64,000 nucleotides of DNA, from positions 38,703,001 through 38,767,000 of the forward strand of contig BSWB01000003.1 of the NCBI GenBank assembly GCA_033239125.1. The letters are read 5' to 3'. The translations under genes and the position numbers were made by a program. The notes beneath the pieces were generated by a model. That model was given only the letters and a program-made list of their open reading frames with translations. It searched no databases and was not told the origin of the DNA. This document shows positions 1 to 10,486 of this stretch, one piece after another. The stretch is from Fagopyrum homotropicum. Its lineage: Eukaryota; Streptophyta; Magnoliopsida; Caryophyllales; Polygonaceae. Position 1 is the stretch's first letter. Each line of letters opens with the position of its first letter.

Positions 1-143
1 GATACGATGGCATGCACGTAAATCACTACTGATCTCGGATCAACACAGTGATGCATCTTGACCGAGATGGCCCAGTGGGCCTGGATCGAGGTTGACGGCT
101 CACAACCCAAGGAAATAAGAAATAATTTGACCTAAAATTCTAC

Positions 144-149
144 TATAAG
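144..149 (+). promoter_or_regulatory. TATA-like box in 5' LTR of A
   Basis: The sequence TATAAG lies in an AT-rich stretch about 80 bp downstream of the palindromic motif at 54-67. B, D and F have the same arrangement. It is the probable LTR promoter core, judged from sequence and position only. Confidence 0.5.
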
Positions 150-703
150 AATGAAAGGTGAATGTGAAGCAAATGACGGCTGATTAGAGACGGAATTGAG
201 ATTGGATCTAAGATAGATCAGAAGGACGGCTAGGAAGACATCTATTGAAGGAAGGATTGCTTAGGGTTCAAGGAATCTTAGATTGTGAGATTTTCTTGGG
301 AAGTGTTTGTGAGTTTGTTATCATTCTCTTTTGGAACACATTATCGATACCATTGATTTGTTGTTTGCTTTGATTATCGGAAAGTCTTTGTTGATTGATT
401 ATTTACCTTTTTTGATATTCTTGATATATTTGATATTCCATTGATAATGATGATTGTTCGCTAAACACCCTTGTGATTCTAGGGTGATTAGTTGAAGGTT
501 GTGGTATAGACGATGAAAGAATGAACCTTTATCTGAGTGGACTCAAAAGTCTTGAGTTAACCCTAATTCGAAATCCGTCTTGGGTTGTTCGTTGAGCATC
601 TCAACCGAGATCGTCCACTGTTTTACAGATTCCAAGTTTAGGTTATAGTTTTCCAAATCATATCCTTGTTGCACCTTTCCTGGTTTACACGCAAGCTTGG
701 GAT

Positions 704-960
704 GACACTTACTCGGTGATTCCCTTGCTTGTATACCGATGATGATGTTAGGTAATAAAGGTTTATTCTTTATTAGAGTTTGAGTGTGCCTTCATCCTAC
801 CTTTGAGAGTTAACCTGAGACTTACTCAGTGATGGTTAGTTCTTTATCCTTAGAGGAGTGATGTTGGTTTGAGTATTCTTACCATCCCTTAGTTCGTTGA
901 GACTTACCCGGCGATAGGAGCGTTGGTTTGGAAAAGTGGGTAGTGAGACTTACCCGGTGA
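704..960 (+). repeat. Four spaced GAGACTTACCCGGTGA-type motifs (A)
   Basis: Copies start at 704 (GACACTTACTCGGTGA), 817 (GAGACTTACTCAGTGA), 899 (GAGACTTACCCGGCGA) and 945 (GAGACTTACCCGGTGA). Spacings are 113, 82 and 46. Equivalent four-copy sets occur in the LTRs of B, D and F. They lie downstream of the TATA box, so they should be in the transcribed leader. Confidence 0.8.
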
Positions 961-1296
961 TCTATCCCATTGTTGAAACACCTTCCCTCAACAAACCTCA
1001 ATTGTGTCCACATTATCTTTAGAAATCTGGAGTCGAAAGCACAATTGCATACTATGATCTTTAGAATCTGCATTTCCCTATCTTGATATACATCTTGTCT
1101 TTTGCTTTTGATCAGTACTATTGCATGCTTATGAAGTTAGATTGCTTTGCTGTAATTATTCTCACCGATTCCCTGAGATCGACTCCGGAATATAAGCCCT
1201 TACTACGATTGATCTGTACACTGCGGGTTCGCTTATCGTCAGGTTTATTATTCGGATTATAAATTTATAGCTTTGTCTGACACACCTTTTGGAGCG

Positions 1297-1573
1297 AACA
1301 AGTTTTTGGCGCCGTTGTCGGGGACTAAATACTTGCTTTTGCTATTGATCTTTTGCTTGAGTGTTCTTTCAGATTTGTGTTCTTAGGTACATACGAAGTT
1401 CTCGTTCCGGCAACGAAACAGAGTTTCGCCAAAGAACAAGTTTTTGGCGCCGTTGCCGGGGAATAGGTCAAGACCAATCCAGTGTACGGTTGTCTAACTT
1501 GGAAGCTTCTTGCTTTGCTACTGATTATTTTATCTAAGTATTCTTACAAAACCTTTCCTTAGGTTTATGCAAA
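1297..1573 (+). repeat. Tandem duplication of the leader with a second primer-binding site
   Basis: The LTR-end/primer-site junction (GAACAAGTTTTTGGCGCCG) recurs about 138 bp downstream, and the second primer site TGGCGCCGTTGCCGGGGA lies at 1445-1462. The sequences after each site are diverged but recognisably alike. The first unit ends in a relic of the gag start (ACATACGAAGTTCTCG) and the second in the ATG at 1567. The second primer site fits the consensus better than the first. Confidence 0.75.
1307..1324 (+). other. Primer-binding site 1 of A
   Basis: TGGCGCCGTTGTCGGGGA lies 6 bases after the LTR end. This is the classic Athila primer-binding site; from established knowledge of the group the primer is probably tRNA-Asp. 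Confidence 0.85.
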
Positions 1574-2999
1574 GAACTAGAACTGGTAAAGAAATTGTTC
1601 CTTACGATCCTGAACCAGAAAAGAACTACAAGAGAAGGTTGAAGGAAGCTAAGAAAATGGTTCCTGCCAGTTATGAAGGAGTAGAAGGTCTTCGAGCTAA
1701 GTTGATCAATGCTCGAGAACAATTAAGACTCCAAGAAGAAGCCCTGTAAGGGCGAGATCTGAAGCAACTGCTCAAAACGAGCAATTTCAGGCCGAGATGA
1801 ATGTACTAAGAGAGTTAGTTCAACAACCAAACACAGATGCTAGAGTTGTGGTGAATTCACCGGCACCCGCTTATGTGCCACCACCACCACCGCCTCCACC
1901 GAGGGTGGAGCCAGTTGATCTGTTTGTGGGCATCCCCCAAGGTCTTGGTCCACGTATGGATCCCGTTCAACAAGCGCGCCGTCCCGGCGTCAACTTAGGC
2001 GATCCAACTGAAAGAGATTAGGAGTTTAGACCTCAAGTCATAACAGTCATTCAGCAGCATCATTTTGGAGTAATGGAGAGAGAATCATCACACCAACACT
2101 TACAAAACTATGATATTTTGATGGAAACTTTGAGATCTTCCAAATGTGAAAATAACAACTATAAACTGCGTTTTTTCTCTTTCTCTTGAAGGATAAAACA
2201 CTTGCATGGTATCATTCGCTTCCAACTAGGAGTGTGAACACATGGGAAGACATGACCGCGGAGTTTCTCACCAAATTCTTCCCGCCATCAAAGACGGCGG
2301 AGTTGAGGGCTAAAATAAATGCATTTATGATGAGGAATGGTGAAAGCCTCTTTAAGTCATGGGAAAGGTTTAAAGACCTTCTGTTGGATTGCCCACATCA
2401 TAGGGTTTTGAAAATTGATTTGCTAGTGATCTATTTCAAGGGTTTGGATGCAAAAGCGCAGTTCAAACTTCAATCACTTTTCGCTGGGATGTTCATGGAT
2501 AAACAAGTTGATGAAGCATGGGATTTTGTTGAAAAACAAACTCTCACTATGGAGAAATACTCTCACCGGAGTACTAAGACAGGAGGAAACAATTCCGGTA
2601 ATCCTTATAAAGGAAAAAACTCAACAAACCAAAGAGCAAGATGTTGAATGTGTTGGAAGAGGAAACAATTCCGGTAATCCTTATTCCCATGCTGAAAATG
2701 TTCTAACTCCACCTTCTTCTTCTTCTCTACTCAATTGAAGAGCCAGGAACCGTCATCAAGATCGAATCAATCACCAAGGGATAAGTTGGAAGCTATGATC
2801 GAGGCACTGACAGGGAAGATGAGTGGATTGGAGAGCACAATTACTTCCATTTCTAAGGCACAAAAAGCCTTGGGAAATCAAGTGTTTAGTAAGGCCGGAG
2901 AAGTTCATAAAGATCAAGGGAAACTTCCAAGACGTACAAATCATAATCAAAAAGGCCAAATCATGGTGATTACAATAAGTGGTGTGAAGTTCGTTGACC
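1567..2999 (+). pseudogene. gag: Athila gag, degenerate (A)
   Basis: This is a structural capsid protein relic. It starts at ATG 1567 with a basic N-terminus (MQRTRTGKEIVPYDPEPEK) matching the starts of D and F. Stops at 1747 and 2019 and several frame changes break it. The Retrotrans_gag core is readable at 2186-2647, with WEDMTAEFLTKFFPP and LFKSWERFKDLLLDCPHH motifs. A proline-rich stretch (about 1870-1910) precedes it. No CCHC zinc knuckle is seen, nor in B, D or F. A C-terminal portion resembling residues 350-420 of the B polyprotein is at 2735-3004. Identity as Athila gag is secure; the protein is not producible as one chain. Confidence 0.85.
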
Positions 3000-3867
3000 C
3001 ATAACCTCGATCGAAATGCTTCTGGGTCAACCGAGGTGAAAGAAAAAGAAGAAATTTTTGTACCACCTCCTGTGTACAAACCACCACTACCATTCACGCA
3101 GTCTAGAGCGAGAGCACATATAGAGAAGCACTTCGGTAAGTTTCTAGACCTTATGAGTAAACTCGATATTCACATACCTTTCATTGATGTTATTCTAGGT
3201 ATGCCCGCATACGGGAAGTTCTTAAAAGAAATCCTCTCTAACAAGAGGAAGCTGGAAGACTTTGGTGAAGTGAAGATATCCTCAAGATCATCGGAACTCA
3301 TCAAGATCATGAGGGAAAAGATGCAACCCAAATTGAGAGACTTGAGATCGTTCTGTATATCCATTAAAGTTGGAAACGTCACATATGATGCAGTATGTGA
3401 CCTAGGACCAAGTGTGAGCATCATTCCACTTGCATTGTGTGAGAAGGCTAGCTTAGGGGAACCTAAACAAGTTAAGATGACACTATACATGGCGGATCGA
3501 TCAATTACTCGACCCATGGGCATGTTAGAAGACATTCCTGTAAGGCTGGGTAAGTTCTATATTCCCATAGACGTTGTGGTATTGGACATTCCTGAGATTA
3601 TCCAGTCCTAATCATCTTGGGAGGCCGTTTCTTGCAACATCCGGATGCTACGTGGATTGCAAGAATGCGAAGTTGTCTTTTAACATCGGGGAAGAACAAG
3701 TTGAATTTGTGCTATCGGCTTTGATGGAAGGCCAAAGCTTCGAGGAGGACATCTACAACATCTATGATGAAGAGAAATCACGCGAATTGGTTAGCTCTAT
3801 CCTTATTAAAGACCCTCTTGAAAGAGTTCTAAGTGTTAGTATGATAGAGAAAGGTTTAGATGTTTCC
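3000..3867 (+). pseudogene. Aspartic protease region (A), active site altered
   Basis: Retroviral-type aspartic protease of the polyprotein, readable at 2994-3611 and continued in another frame at 3574-3873. The active-site loop that reads CDLGASVSII in B, D and F is CDLGPSVSII here, so Ala is replaced by Pro beside the catalytic Asp. The upstream PPPVYKPPLPFTQSRARA linker and the GRPFLATSGCYVDCKNAKLSFNI motif match the other copies. The frame is broken near 3600. Just past the protease the sequence jumps straight to RNase H at about 3867. Confidence 0.82.
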
Positions 3868-5723
3868 TGTTGAACAAAGATGCGGTTTTTGAGTTTTTGC
3901 ATGAATATCTAGATGCTTTTCACAAACTAAAAGAAGCATTGATGTTAGCTCCCATCATTCAACCTCCTGATTGGGACTTTTCATATGTGTGATGCAAGTG
4001 ATTTGGCAGTAGGAGCAGTTCTTAGACAAAAGAAAGATGGGAGAACCTATGCCATTTACCACGCTAGCAAGACGCTAGACGAAGCTCTACTGAATTATGC
4101 CACCACTGAAAAAGAACTCTTGGCAGTCGTTTAAGCTTTTGAGAAATTTCGTTCTTACCTTGTAGGAGCGAAAGTCATTGTCTACACTGACCACTCCGTC
4201 ATTCGGTACTTTCTCACCTAGAAGGACGCAAAGCCGCGTCTCATTCGTTGGATACTCCTACTTTAGGAATTTCACTTGGAGATATGCGATAAGAAAGGAT
4301 CTGAAAGTTTTGTAGTGGATCACCTCAGCCGGCTACCTGCCATTTCTTTAGAGGGAGATGACATGCCCATCGATGACTCCTTCGTCGATGAGCAACTACA
4401 ATGAATGGAACATTGTCTTCACTAAATTTCGGAAGGTAACGAACCTTGGTATGCTGATATTGTCAATTATCTTGTTTGGCAGGAGATACCTCCCGGGTTA
4501 TCATACGCACAAAGGAAGAAATTCTCTAAGGACGTGCGCCACTACTTTTGGAATGAACCTCTACTCTTCAAGAGAGGTCCTAATGGGATGTTACGGAGAT
4601 GCATTCCGGAACATGAGACGGAAAATGTCATGAGACACTTTCATTCATTACCATGTGCAGGACATGCTAGCACCCACAAAACGTGCGCTAAGGTATTACG
4701 TTCCGGTTTCTTTTAGCCTACATTATTCAAGGATGTGCAAACGTTTGTTGCTTCTTGTGATGCATGCCAAAGAACAGGTAACTTGTCTGGACGGAACGAG
4801 ATGCCACTCAACAACATCCATGAAGTCAAGATCTTCGATGTTTGGGAAGTAGACTTTATGGGACCATTCCCATCTTCAGGAGGGAATCTGTACAATCTAT
4901 TGGCAGTTGACTACATGTCTAGATGGGTAGAAGTCATTGATTCCCCCCACCAATGATGCCATCGTGGTTGTGAAGTTCTTCAACCGGACAATATTTCCAC
5001 GCTTTGGGACACCTCAAATAATCATAAGTGACGGAGGAACGCACTTCACATCCCGAAAGTTTGAGGCACTTCTATCGAAGTACGGGGTAACCCACAAGGT
5101 AGCAACTCCCTATCACCCTCAAACTAGTGGACACGTTGATAATTTTAAATAGAGAAATCAAGGGAATACTAGAGAAGATCGTCTCTAGAACGAGGAAGGA
5201 TTGGTCCATGAAACTGGACGATGCTCTATGGGCATATAGGACAGCTTTCAAAACTCCCATCAGAACCTCACCTTACAATTGCGTTTATGGGAAGTCTTAT
5301 CACCTTCCGGTGGAGCTAGAACATAAGGCGTATTCGGCGATAAAATGGCTCAACTTTGATATCAAGGAAGCTGAGGAGAAAAGGCTCTTAGACATCAACG
5401 AGTTGGAAGAACTACCCTTGAATTCTTACAAGAATGCTAAGATCTACAAGGAGAGAACGAAGAAGTGGCATGACAAGCATATCATTCCAAAAGAGTTCAA
5501 AGAAGGAGATCTCGTCCTCCTCTTCAACTCCCGACTTCGTCTTTTTTCCGGTCAGTTGAAATCAAGATAGACTGGACCTTTTACTGTGAAACACGTTTTT
5601 CCTTAAGGTACAGTTGAAGTATGGGTTGAACATAGCCGAAGCTTTGAGGTGAACGACCATCGTCTGAAGAAGTATACACCGGAAGTTCCAGTTGAGGAGA
5701 TTGCACTGCTGCATCTCATATGA
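3868..5723 (+). pseudogene. pol: RNase H-integrase remnant of A, RT deleted
   Basis: RNase H motifs are visible (CDASDLAVGAVL near 3992, TTEKELLAVV near 4110, VYTDHSVIRY near 4190), as are integrase motifs: zinc-binding CDACQRTG near 4760, catalytic VDFMGPFPSS near 4852, and IIISDGGTHF near 5022. The last catalytic region reads SGHVDNFK then a stop, where intact copies have SGQVEISNRE, so the catalytic Glu is lost. The polyprotein linker and the whole RT core, about 1.4 kb relative to B, are missing at the 3867 junction. Several in-frame TAG/TAA stops are present. The C-terminal region runs to 5723 (LLHLI, stop). It is clearly a dead pol. Confidence 0.88.
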
Positions 5724-5769
5724 CACAAGGAATGACATGGTCTAGCTAGCGAACTTAAAACAAGCGCTT

Positions 5770-5787
5770 CTTGGGAGGCAACCCAAG
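5770..5787 (+). other. Conserved post-pol hairpin (A)
   Basis: The stem CTTGGG / CCCAAG encloses the loop AGGCAA, about 50 nt after the pol stop. The same loop with compensatory stem changes occurs after pol in B, D and F (AATGGG/CCCATT in D). It is preceded by AAGCGCTT in A, D and F. Confidence 0.75.
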
Positions 5788-6527
5788 GTATTGCTTTCTT
5801 TCTTGCTTTCTAGATTAGATTAGTGTTGCTTGCGTTTTTGTGCCCATGATAACAAGATCTAGGAGCTACTAAAAGGAAAACACCAAAGGAACCAAATGAG
5901 CAACACTTCAATTCGAGAAACTGAAAGGAAAACGGAATTTGGAAACCATTTCGGAAGCTATCTCGATCGAGATACATCGAGGCCAACTGAGATAAGAACA
6001 AGAGGGAGTCACCTCATTTGACCACCTTGGTCACTTACAACCATCCCTACCGAGATGCAGTTAAAATTTCTAAAGGGTATATAAAGGGAAACAAATTTCT
6101 CTCTCTTCCTTATTCTTCTCTCCGACGCCATCTCGACCGAAATAAGCCCTAAATCTCTCAAATTCTAGTTTCTTGCTCGATTTCAACGATTATCGACTCA
6201 TAATCAACAAGGAAATCACGATAGAGACTTCTGAAGCACCGATTGAAACTTCAAACAACCACAATCTACAGATTATCGGGTAATCTCGTTCAAAAACCCT
6301 TCTTGCTTCATTTCAGTGGATTTTGTCAGATGTTGAGAGATTTTTGCTGCTTGTTGTGTTGAAAATAGCTGGAGAATCCCCTAGGAAGCAATTGGTAGTG
6401 ATTTTAGGGAAAGAAAGTTCAAGATTTGTGAGTTCGATCGAAGTACTATTCGCCTCGGTTGAAACACAATCATCTCGGCCGAGATCCCTTCAAGAATAGC
6501 CCGACATCAAACCCTAATTTAAGAAAA
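5788..6527 (+). other. Noncoding spacer between pol and the ATHILA ORF-1-like frame
   Basis: No supported reading frame. It holds three palindrome-type motifs: ATCTCGATCGAGAT at 5960-5973, ATCTCGACCGAAAT at 6130-6143 and ATCTCGGCCGAGAT at 6472-6485. The CT-rich stretch at 6100-6125 with a nearby TATAAAG (about 6078) could serve as leader or acceptor for the downstream frame, but this is inference. Confidence 0.5.
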
Positions 6528-7367
6528 ATGCGTCATTTAGAAAGGCAGTTAGCGATTCGTGACCGTCCTGATGATGGTAACCACTCCCCTTCACCTATTG
6601 CACCACCACAGGTACCAATCATCCTTGGTTGGTTCCAGAAAGATTATGACCGTTTTTGCTCCCGACTGATCATCTCCCCCCGCTATATCGACGTTGAGGA
6701 CTTTAATTGCCTCCACGTCGTCGATGACCTGCAGCGGATGATCTCTCTTGTTGGCCTCGATCAGTTTATAGTCATCCACTCACCAGCTTATATAGAGCCG
6801 ACCCTCGAGTTTATCAGCTATCCCACCCACGTACCAAAATACAAAGGATTAAAGTTCAGATTGATGAACAAAGGATATGCGTTTATAGTGGAGAACTTTG
6901 GGACAGTCTTCGGGTTCCCCACACCGACCGTTACTGATTTTCCCTCCAGGAGAGAGGCAAATGCATTTTGGGGAAACATTGCCCACATTTCCTCTAGTAC
7001 AGATTATTGGCATCCGGGCAACTCCAAGGAGAAGCTCATCTACCATGTGTATTTCCGGATCGCTCATAGGATTCTGAGCGAGATGTTGCTTGCCAGGACG
7101 GAGACACCTCAAAAGATCCGACAAGGTGAGCTTCTTACTCTTTTCTGTATGAGTACAGGTGGAGTTCCAGACTTTGCCACCATGCTGGTGGAGAAGATGC
7201 ACAAGGTCAAATACAAGAAGGGGCGACATTTGCTTTGGGGGATTAGTGACGTACATAGCCGGTGCTTTGGACATCGATTTTTCTGCGTGCACCTTGGACA
7301 TTTAGACCAATCCTTTAGGGTTGCAGGAGTTTATCACCCGGCGGATTTTGATCCTTCAAGGCCGTAG
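6528..7367 (+). CDS. ATHILA ORF-1-like protein in the env position
   Basis: An open frame of 279 codons from ATG 6528. An upstream TTG at 6459 is in frame, but the first ATG is preferred. Residues 34-135 carry the signature I associate with the ATHILA ORF-1 family: a YDRFCSRLIISPRYIDVEDF segment, LVGLDQF, PTLEFIS, and KGLKFRLMNKGY followed by FGTVFGFP. In Athila elements this ORF follows pol, where retroviruses have env; its function is not established. I see no signal peptide or clear membrane segment. It stops early by TAG at 7365, and related C-terminal sequence continues in another frame. It is the only long intact frame left in A and is absent from B, D and F. Confidence 0.7.
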   Translation: MRHLERQLAIRDRPDDGNHSPSPIAPPQVPIILGWFQKDYDRFCSRLIISPRYIDVEDFNCLHVVDDLQRMISLVGLDQFIVIHSPAYIEPTLEFISYPTHVPKYKGLKFRLMNKGYAFIVENFGTVFGFPTPTVTDFPSRREANAFWGNIAHISSSTDYWHPGNSKEKLIYHVYFRIAHRILSEMLLARTETPQKIRQGELLTLFCMSTGGVPDFATMLVEKMHKVKYKKGRHLLWGISDVHSRCFGHRFFCVHLGHLDQSFRVAGVYHPADFDPSRP

Positions 7368-7944
7368 TCCACCATATGTGGCCATGCCTTGGGAGACCAA
7401 AACTCCAAAGGGGATTCCTTGGTCTCAATAGTTCACCATCAATGACCCGACCAACTGATCGCGGATATGGAGGTCATTTGTACGGGACACAGAGATTAAT
7501 GTAGAGTTCGGCATAGACAAAGACTAGGAGGATGCTCGAGTACCCATGGATACCGGGACGGACACTGCTAGTCCGAGTGCCCCGGTGATCAAGCTGGTGG
7601 ATGACGACGAGGATACAGAGGACGACCAGTCCGCACCGGAGACTCTTGCACCGGACATGCCACAACACAGACAACGCCACCATCGTCGCTGCCGTGATCC
7701 CGAGGCTCGTCAGCGGATGGACGATCTGAAACGCCATATGGATCAGTCATTCCGTACCATGCGCACGGATATGATGGACCGCCTCGATGCCCAGACTAGG
7801 GAGATCAGTTGTATGAGGTGCTCGACTGAGGAGAGCCACCATTACCAGCGCAGGATGATGGATCTGTAGTTCCAACACCTGATGGGTCATCCATTCGATC
7901 CATCCCTGTACCCATATCAGCCGCCTCCTCCTCCAAATGCTTGA
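7368..7944 (+). pseudogene. C-terminal continuation of the ATHILA ORF-1-like frame
   Basis: A shifted frame at 7546-7869 encodes an acidic stretch (DDDEDTEDD), a basic His/Arg-rich stretch, then a heptad-like segment (MDDLKRHMDQSFRTMRTDMMDRL) that could form a coiled coil. A TAG at 7867 is followed in the same frame by a proline-rich tail to the TGA at 7942-7944. I read it as the C-terminal half of the upstream protein, separated by a stop and frame change. An independent small ORF is less likely. Confidence 0.55.
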
Positions 7945-9362
7945 TCAGACCTTCCACGGAGCTGCCGCTACTTTATCTTTTCTTATTTTGCGGTTTTGCA
8001 CTAAACATTGTAAGTGTTTTTCTAGACTTCTTGTTACCCATCGGGACGATGTGTCCTAAGTATGGGGTGCTTTGAGATACTATGGTCTGTAATAACCGAG
8101 TTATTTGCTTATGACTATTTCCACCGCTTCCTTTATGTGCTGAGAAACTATTTTGTGTATTACATGCATCGCAATAGGATTTTTGATCGACAAAAAGGCA
8201 CAAAACTAGTTTGAATTTTTTTGTCTCGACTGAAATGACCTTTGGCCGAACGAGGTGACCATAACAGGAGCTTATCTCGGTCTAGTACCTCGTTTGCCCA
8301 TAATTTATCTCGACCGAAATGGGTTTCGAAAACTTGAATTTCTGAAAAATTTTGTGCTTCTAATTTGGATATGACCCCAATGATGAATATTGTTTGCTCA
8401 TTAGTTTCTATAATCTTTATACGCTTGAAATGATTTAAGATATATCATGGTATGATTGTTTTGTTCGAATTTTGAAGCATGTTTAGTTAGTTGTTTTATC
8501 CAAATCATGCTAAATTTGAAAGTTGACACTACATTATGAGTTCTCTGAAATCCTTGTTTGAATGATTAAGGTAATTCGTTATTATTTCATCCTCTTCTTG
8601 ATCAAGCTTTTAGCCCCTCATTGAAATATATTTGCCTCCCTTTACCTATCCGAGAACTTGGAAGCAAGAAGTTGAAAAGCAAGTGAAAGATGATGTTGAA
8701 AGGAGAAGAAGTGTTAGAAAAATAGGTTTGGGGACGTTGATCTTGATGATGAGTAACTCGTCACCATTCACATCGCCGGGTGTTTGTGTCTTGCCAAAGT
8801 CTAATTGATTGGTAGTCCTAACGGGTCATGGTATGTGCATCAAGGTTTGAGACATCTCGAGAAATTGAGATTAGCTGATCTTCAAGGCTTCGGTTATTGT
8901 GCATCTCTGTCCATGTTCTCAAAAAAGTGAAAAGTAAGCAAAATACTGAAAAGAAACAAGAAAATCTTTTTAATGAAGTGAAGTTCAAAGTTGTGAAGTT
9001 TTTATCTTCTTCCCGAATTTAGCACCACAATATCCTTTATACACTCCATCCCTAAATCGTTTCTTGACCTTTGATTGAAACCCTTGAGACCATGAGCATG
9101 TTGTTTGACTTAGCGGTTTAAACTAGATTATTCTTGACCGATTTTCATGGGTATGATTTGCTATGCATTCAATGTTTTCAAGTGAAGTATGATTAGCTTT
9201 CCCATATCTATGACTTGTTTTGATCATATATGATTCTTATTACCTATAAAGCATTCTCTAAGGGTGATATACGGGAAGAAGCACACGATCGAAAGTTTTG
9301 AAAGTTTTTCACTGAGTTTTAACTGATTATAATTTATTTTATCTTGCATCTAAGATTTAAAC
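7945..9362 (+). other. Noncoding 3' region of A
   Basis: No coding frame is supported. Short blocks match the 3' regions of B, D and F despite general divergence: TTGGATATGACCC near 8365, GTTTGGGGACGTTG near 8726, and GTAACTCG...GGGTGTTTGTG...CTTGCCAAAGTC at 8752-8802. Palindrome-type motifs are at 8307-8320 and, degenerate, near 8225. An internal hairpin plus polypurine-like motif is at 8039-8069. Confidence 0.65.
8039..8069 (+). other. Internal hairpin plus polypurine-tract-like motif (A)
   Basis: The stem CATCG / CGATG (8039-8051) is followed by TAAGTATGGGGTG (8057-8069), the same core as the true polypurine tract at 9386-9397. B, D and F have the same module about 1.2-1.35 kb before their 3' LTRs. 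Confidence 0.6.
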
Positions 9363-9397
9363 CTTGCTTGGGGACAAGCAAGAGGTAAGTATGGGGT
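9363..9397 (+). other. Hairpin plus polypurine tract at the 3' LTR of A
   Basis: A perfect 8-bp stem CTTGCTTG / CAAGCAAG with loop GGGA (GNRA type) at 9363-9382 is followed by TAAGTATGGGGT at 9386-9397, and the LTR starts at 9402. The purine run is the expected plus-strand primer. B, D and F have TTGCTCG / CGAGCAA here: T-A pairs replaced by C-G with pairing kept. Confidence 0.75.
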
Positions 9398-9401
9398 ATT
9401 T

Positions 9402-10486
9402 TGATAGCATGAATTATTGTCTATATTTCGGATATGGTTTTGTCGTTTTCTCATCATAATTCTGCCCGCATGTACATGTATTTATAGTGTTTATGTCATT
9501 ATTCAGTTACTTTGCAAGAATCAAGGTCTACACCACATTTGATTGAAATTGTAGGGAATATGACACGTTTTGGGTGGAAATGGAGTATAAGGAGCTAAGG
9601 AAGCTATGGAGCTACATTTAGGAGCATTAGGAAGGTCAAGAAGAAAGGCAAGAACTATGTTGGAAGGAAGAAAGAAAGATCAAGATGAAGATAAGATGGC
9701 ATACACGTAAATCACTGCTGATCTCGGATCAACACAGTGATGCATCTCAACCGAGATGACCATTGGGCCTGGATCGAGGTCGACGGCATACAACCCAAGG
9801 AAATAAGATATAATTTGACCTAAAATTTTTGTATAAGAATGAAAGGTGAATGTGAAGCATAGGACGACTGATAGAGACGGAATTGAGATTGGATCTAAAA
9901 TAGATCAGGAGGACGGCTAGGAAGACGGATATTGAAGGAAGGATTGCTTAGGATTCAAGGAACCTTAGATTGTGAGATCTTCTGGGGAAGTATTTGTGAG
10001 TTTGTTATCGTTCTCTTTTGGAACACAACTATTGATACTACTGATTTGTTGTTTGTTTTGATTATTGGAACGTCTTTTTTGGTTGATTATTTACCTTTTC
10101 TTGAAATATTTGATATTGCATTGATAATTATGATTGTTTGCTAAACACCCTTGCGATTCTAGGGTGATTAGTTGAAGGTTGTGGTATAGACGAGGAACGG
10201 ATGAACCTTTATCTGAGTGGACCCTAAAAGCTTGAGTTAACCCAAAAACGAAATCCGTCTCGGGATGTTCGTTGAGCATCTCGACCGAGATTGATATAGA
10301 ACAGCACGAGATCGTCCACTGTTTTACAGATTCCAAGTTTAGATTATTGTTTTCCAAATCCTATCCTTGATGCACCTTTCCTAGTTTACACGCATGCTTA
10401 GGATGAGACTTACCCGGTGATTCCCTTGCTTGTATACCGATGATGATGAGTGTTAGGTAATCAAGGTTTGTCCTTTATTAGGGTTG
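9402..10486 (+). repeat. 3' LTR of element A, truncated
   Basis: It begins TGATAGCATG after the polypurine tract and matches the 5' LTR to about 10486. There it changes abruptly into integrase sequence of chromovirus E, with no LTR end or TSD. Palindrome copies lie at 9744-9757 and 10278-10291. It is truncated by a deletion that also removed the 5' side of E. Confidence 0.85.

Larger units (their letters stand above)
1..1300 (+). repeat. 5' LTR of element A (left end outside window)
   Basis: The LTR ends in ACA at 1300, directly before AGTTTTTGGCGCC, the Athila primer-site junction. Positions 1 to about 785 match 9690 to 10486. By comparison with the 3' copy the full LTR would be near 1.6 kb. 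It holds a TATA-like box at 144-149, palindromic motifs of the ATCTYRACCGAGAT type at 54-67 and 598-611, and four spaced copies of a GAGACTTACYCGGTGA-like motif between 704 and 960. Confidence 0.88.
1..10486 (+). mobile_element. Athila-type LTR retrotransposon A, truncated at both ends
   Basis: The order is partial 5' LTR, primer-binding site, gag, protease, RNase H, integrase, ATHILA ORF-1-like frame, noncoding 3' region, polypurine tract and partial 3' LTR. The two LTRs are recognised because the stretch starting near position 1 recurs from about 9690. About 290 bp of the 5' LTR lie left of the window, and the 3' LTR stops at about 10486 against chromovirus E. The coding region is heavily broken and lacks reverse transcriptase, so the copy is not autonomous. 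A is clearly diverged from the three other Athila copies in the window. Confidence 0.9.

Noticed and set aside
1567..5723. Introns explaining the broken frames in A
   Set aside because: Breaks are single stops and small indels relative to B, plus one large RT deletion. No consistent donor/acceptor pairs are needed.
6528..7367. A true envelope glycoprotein
   Set aside because: No signal peptide, no transmembrane segment and no Cys-rich pattern seen. Only the position and ATHILA ORF-1-like motifs are supported.
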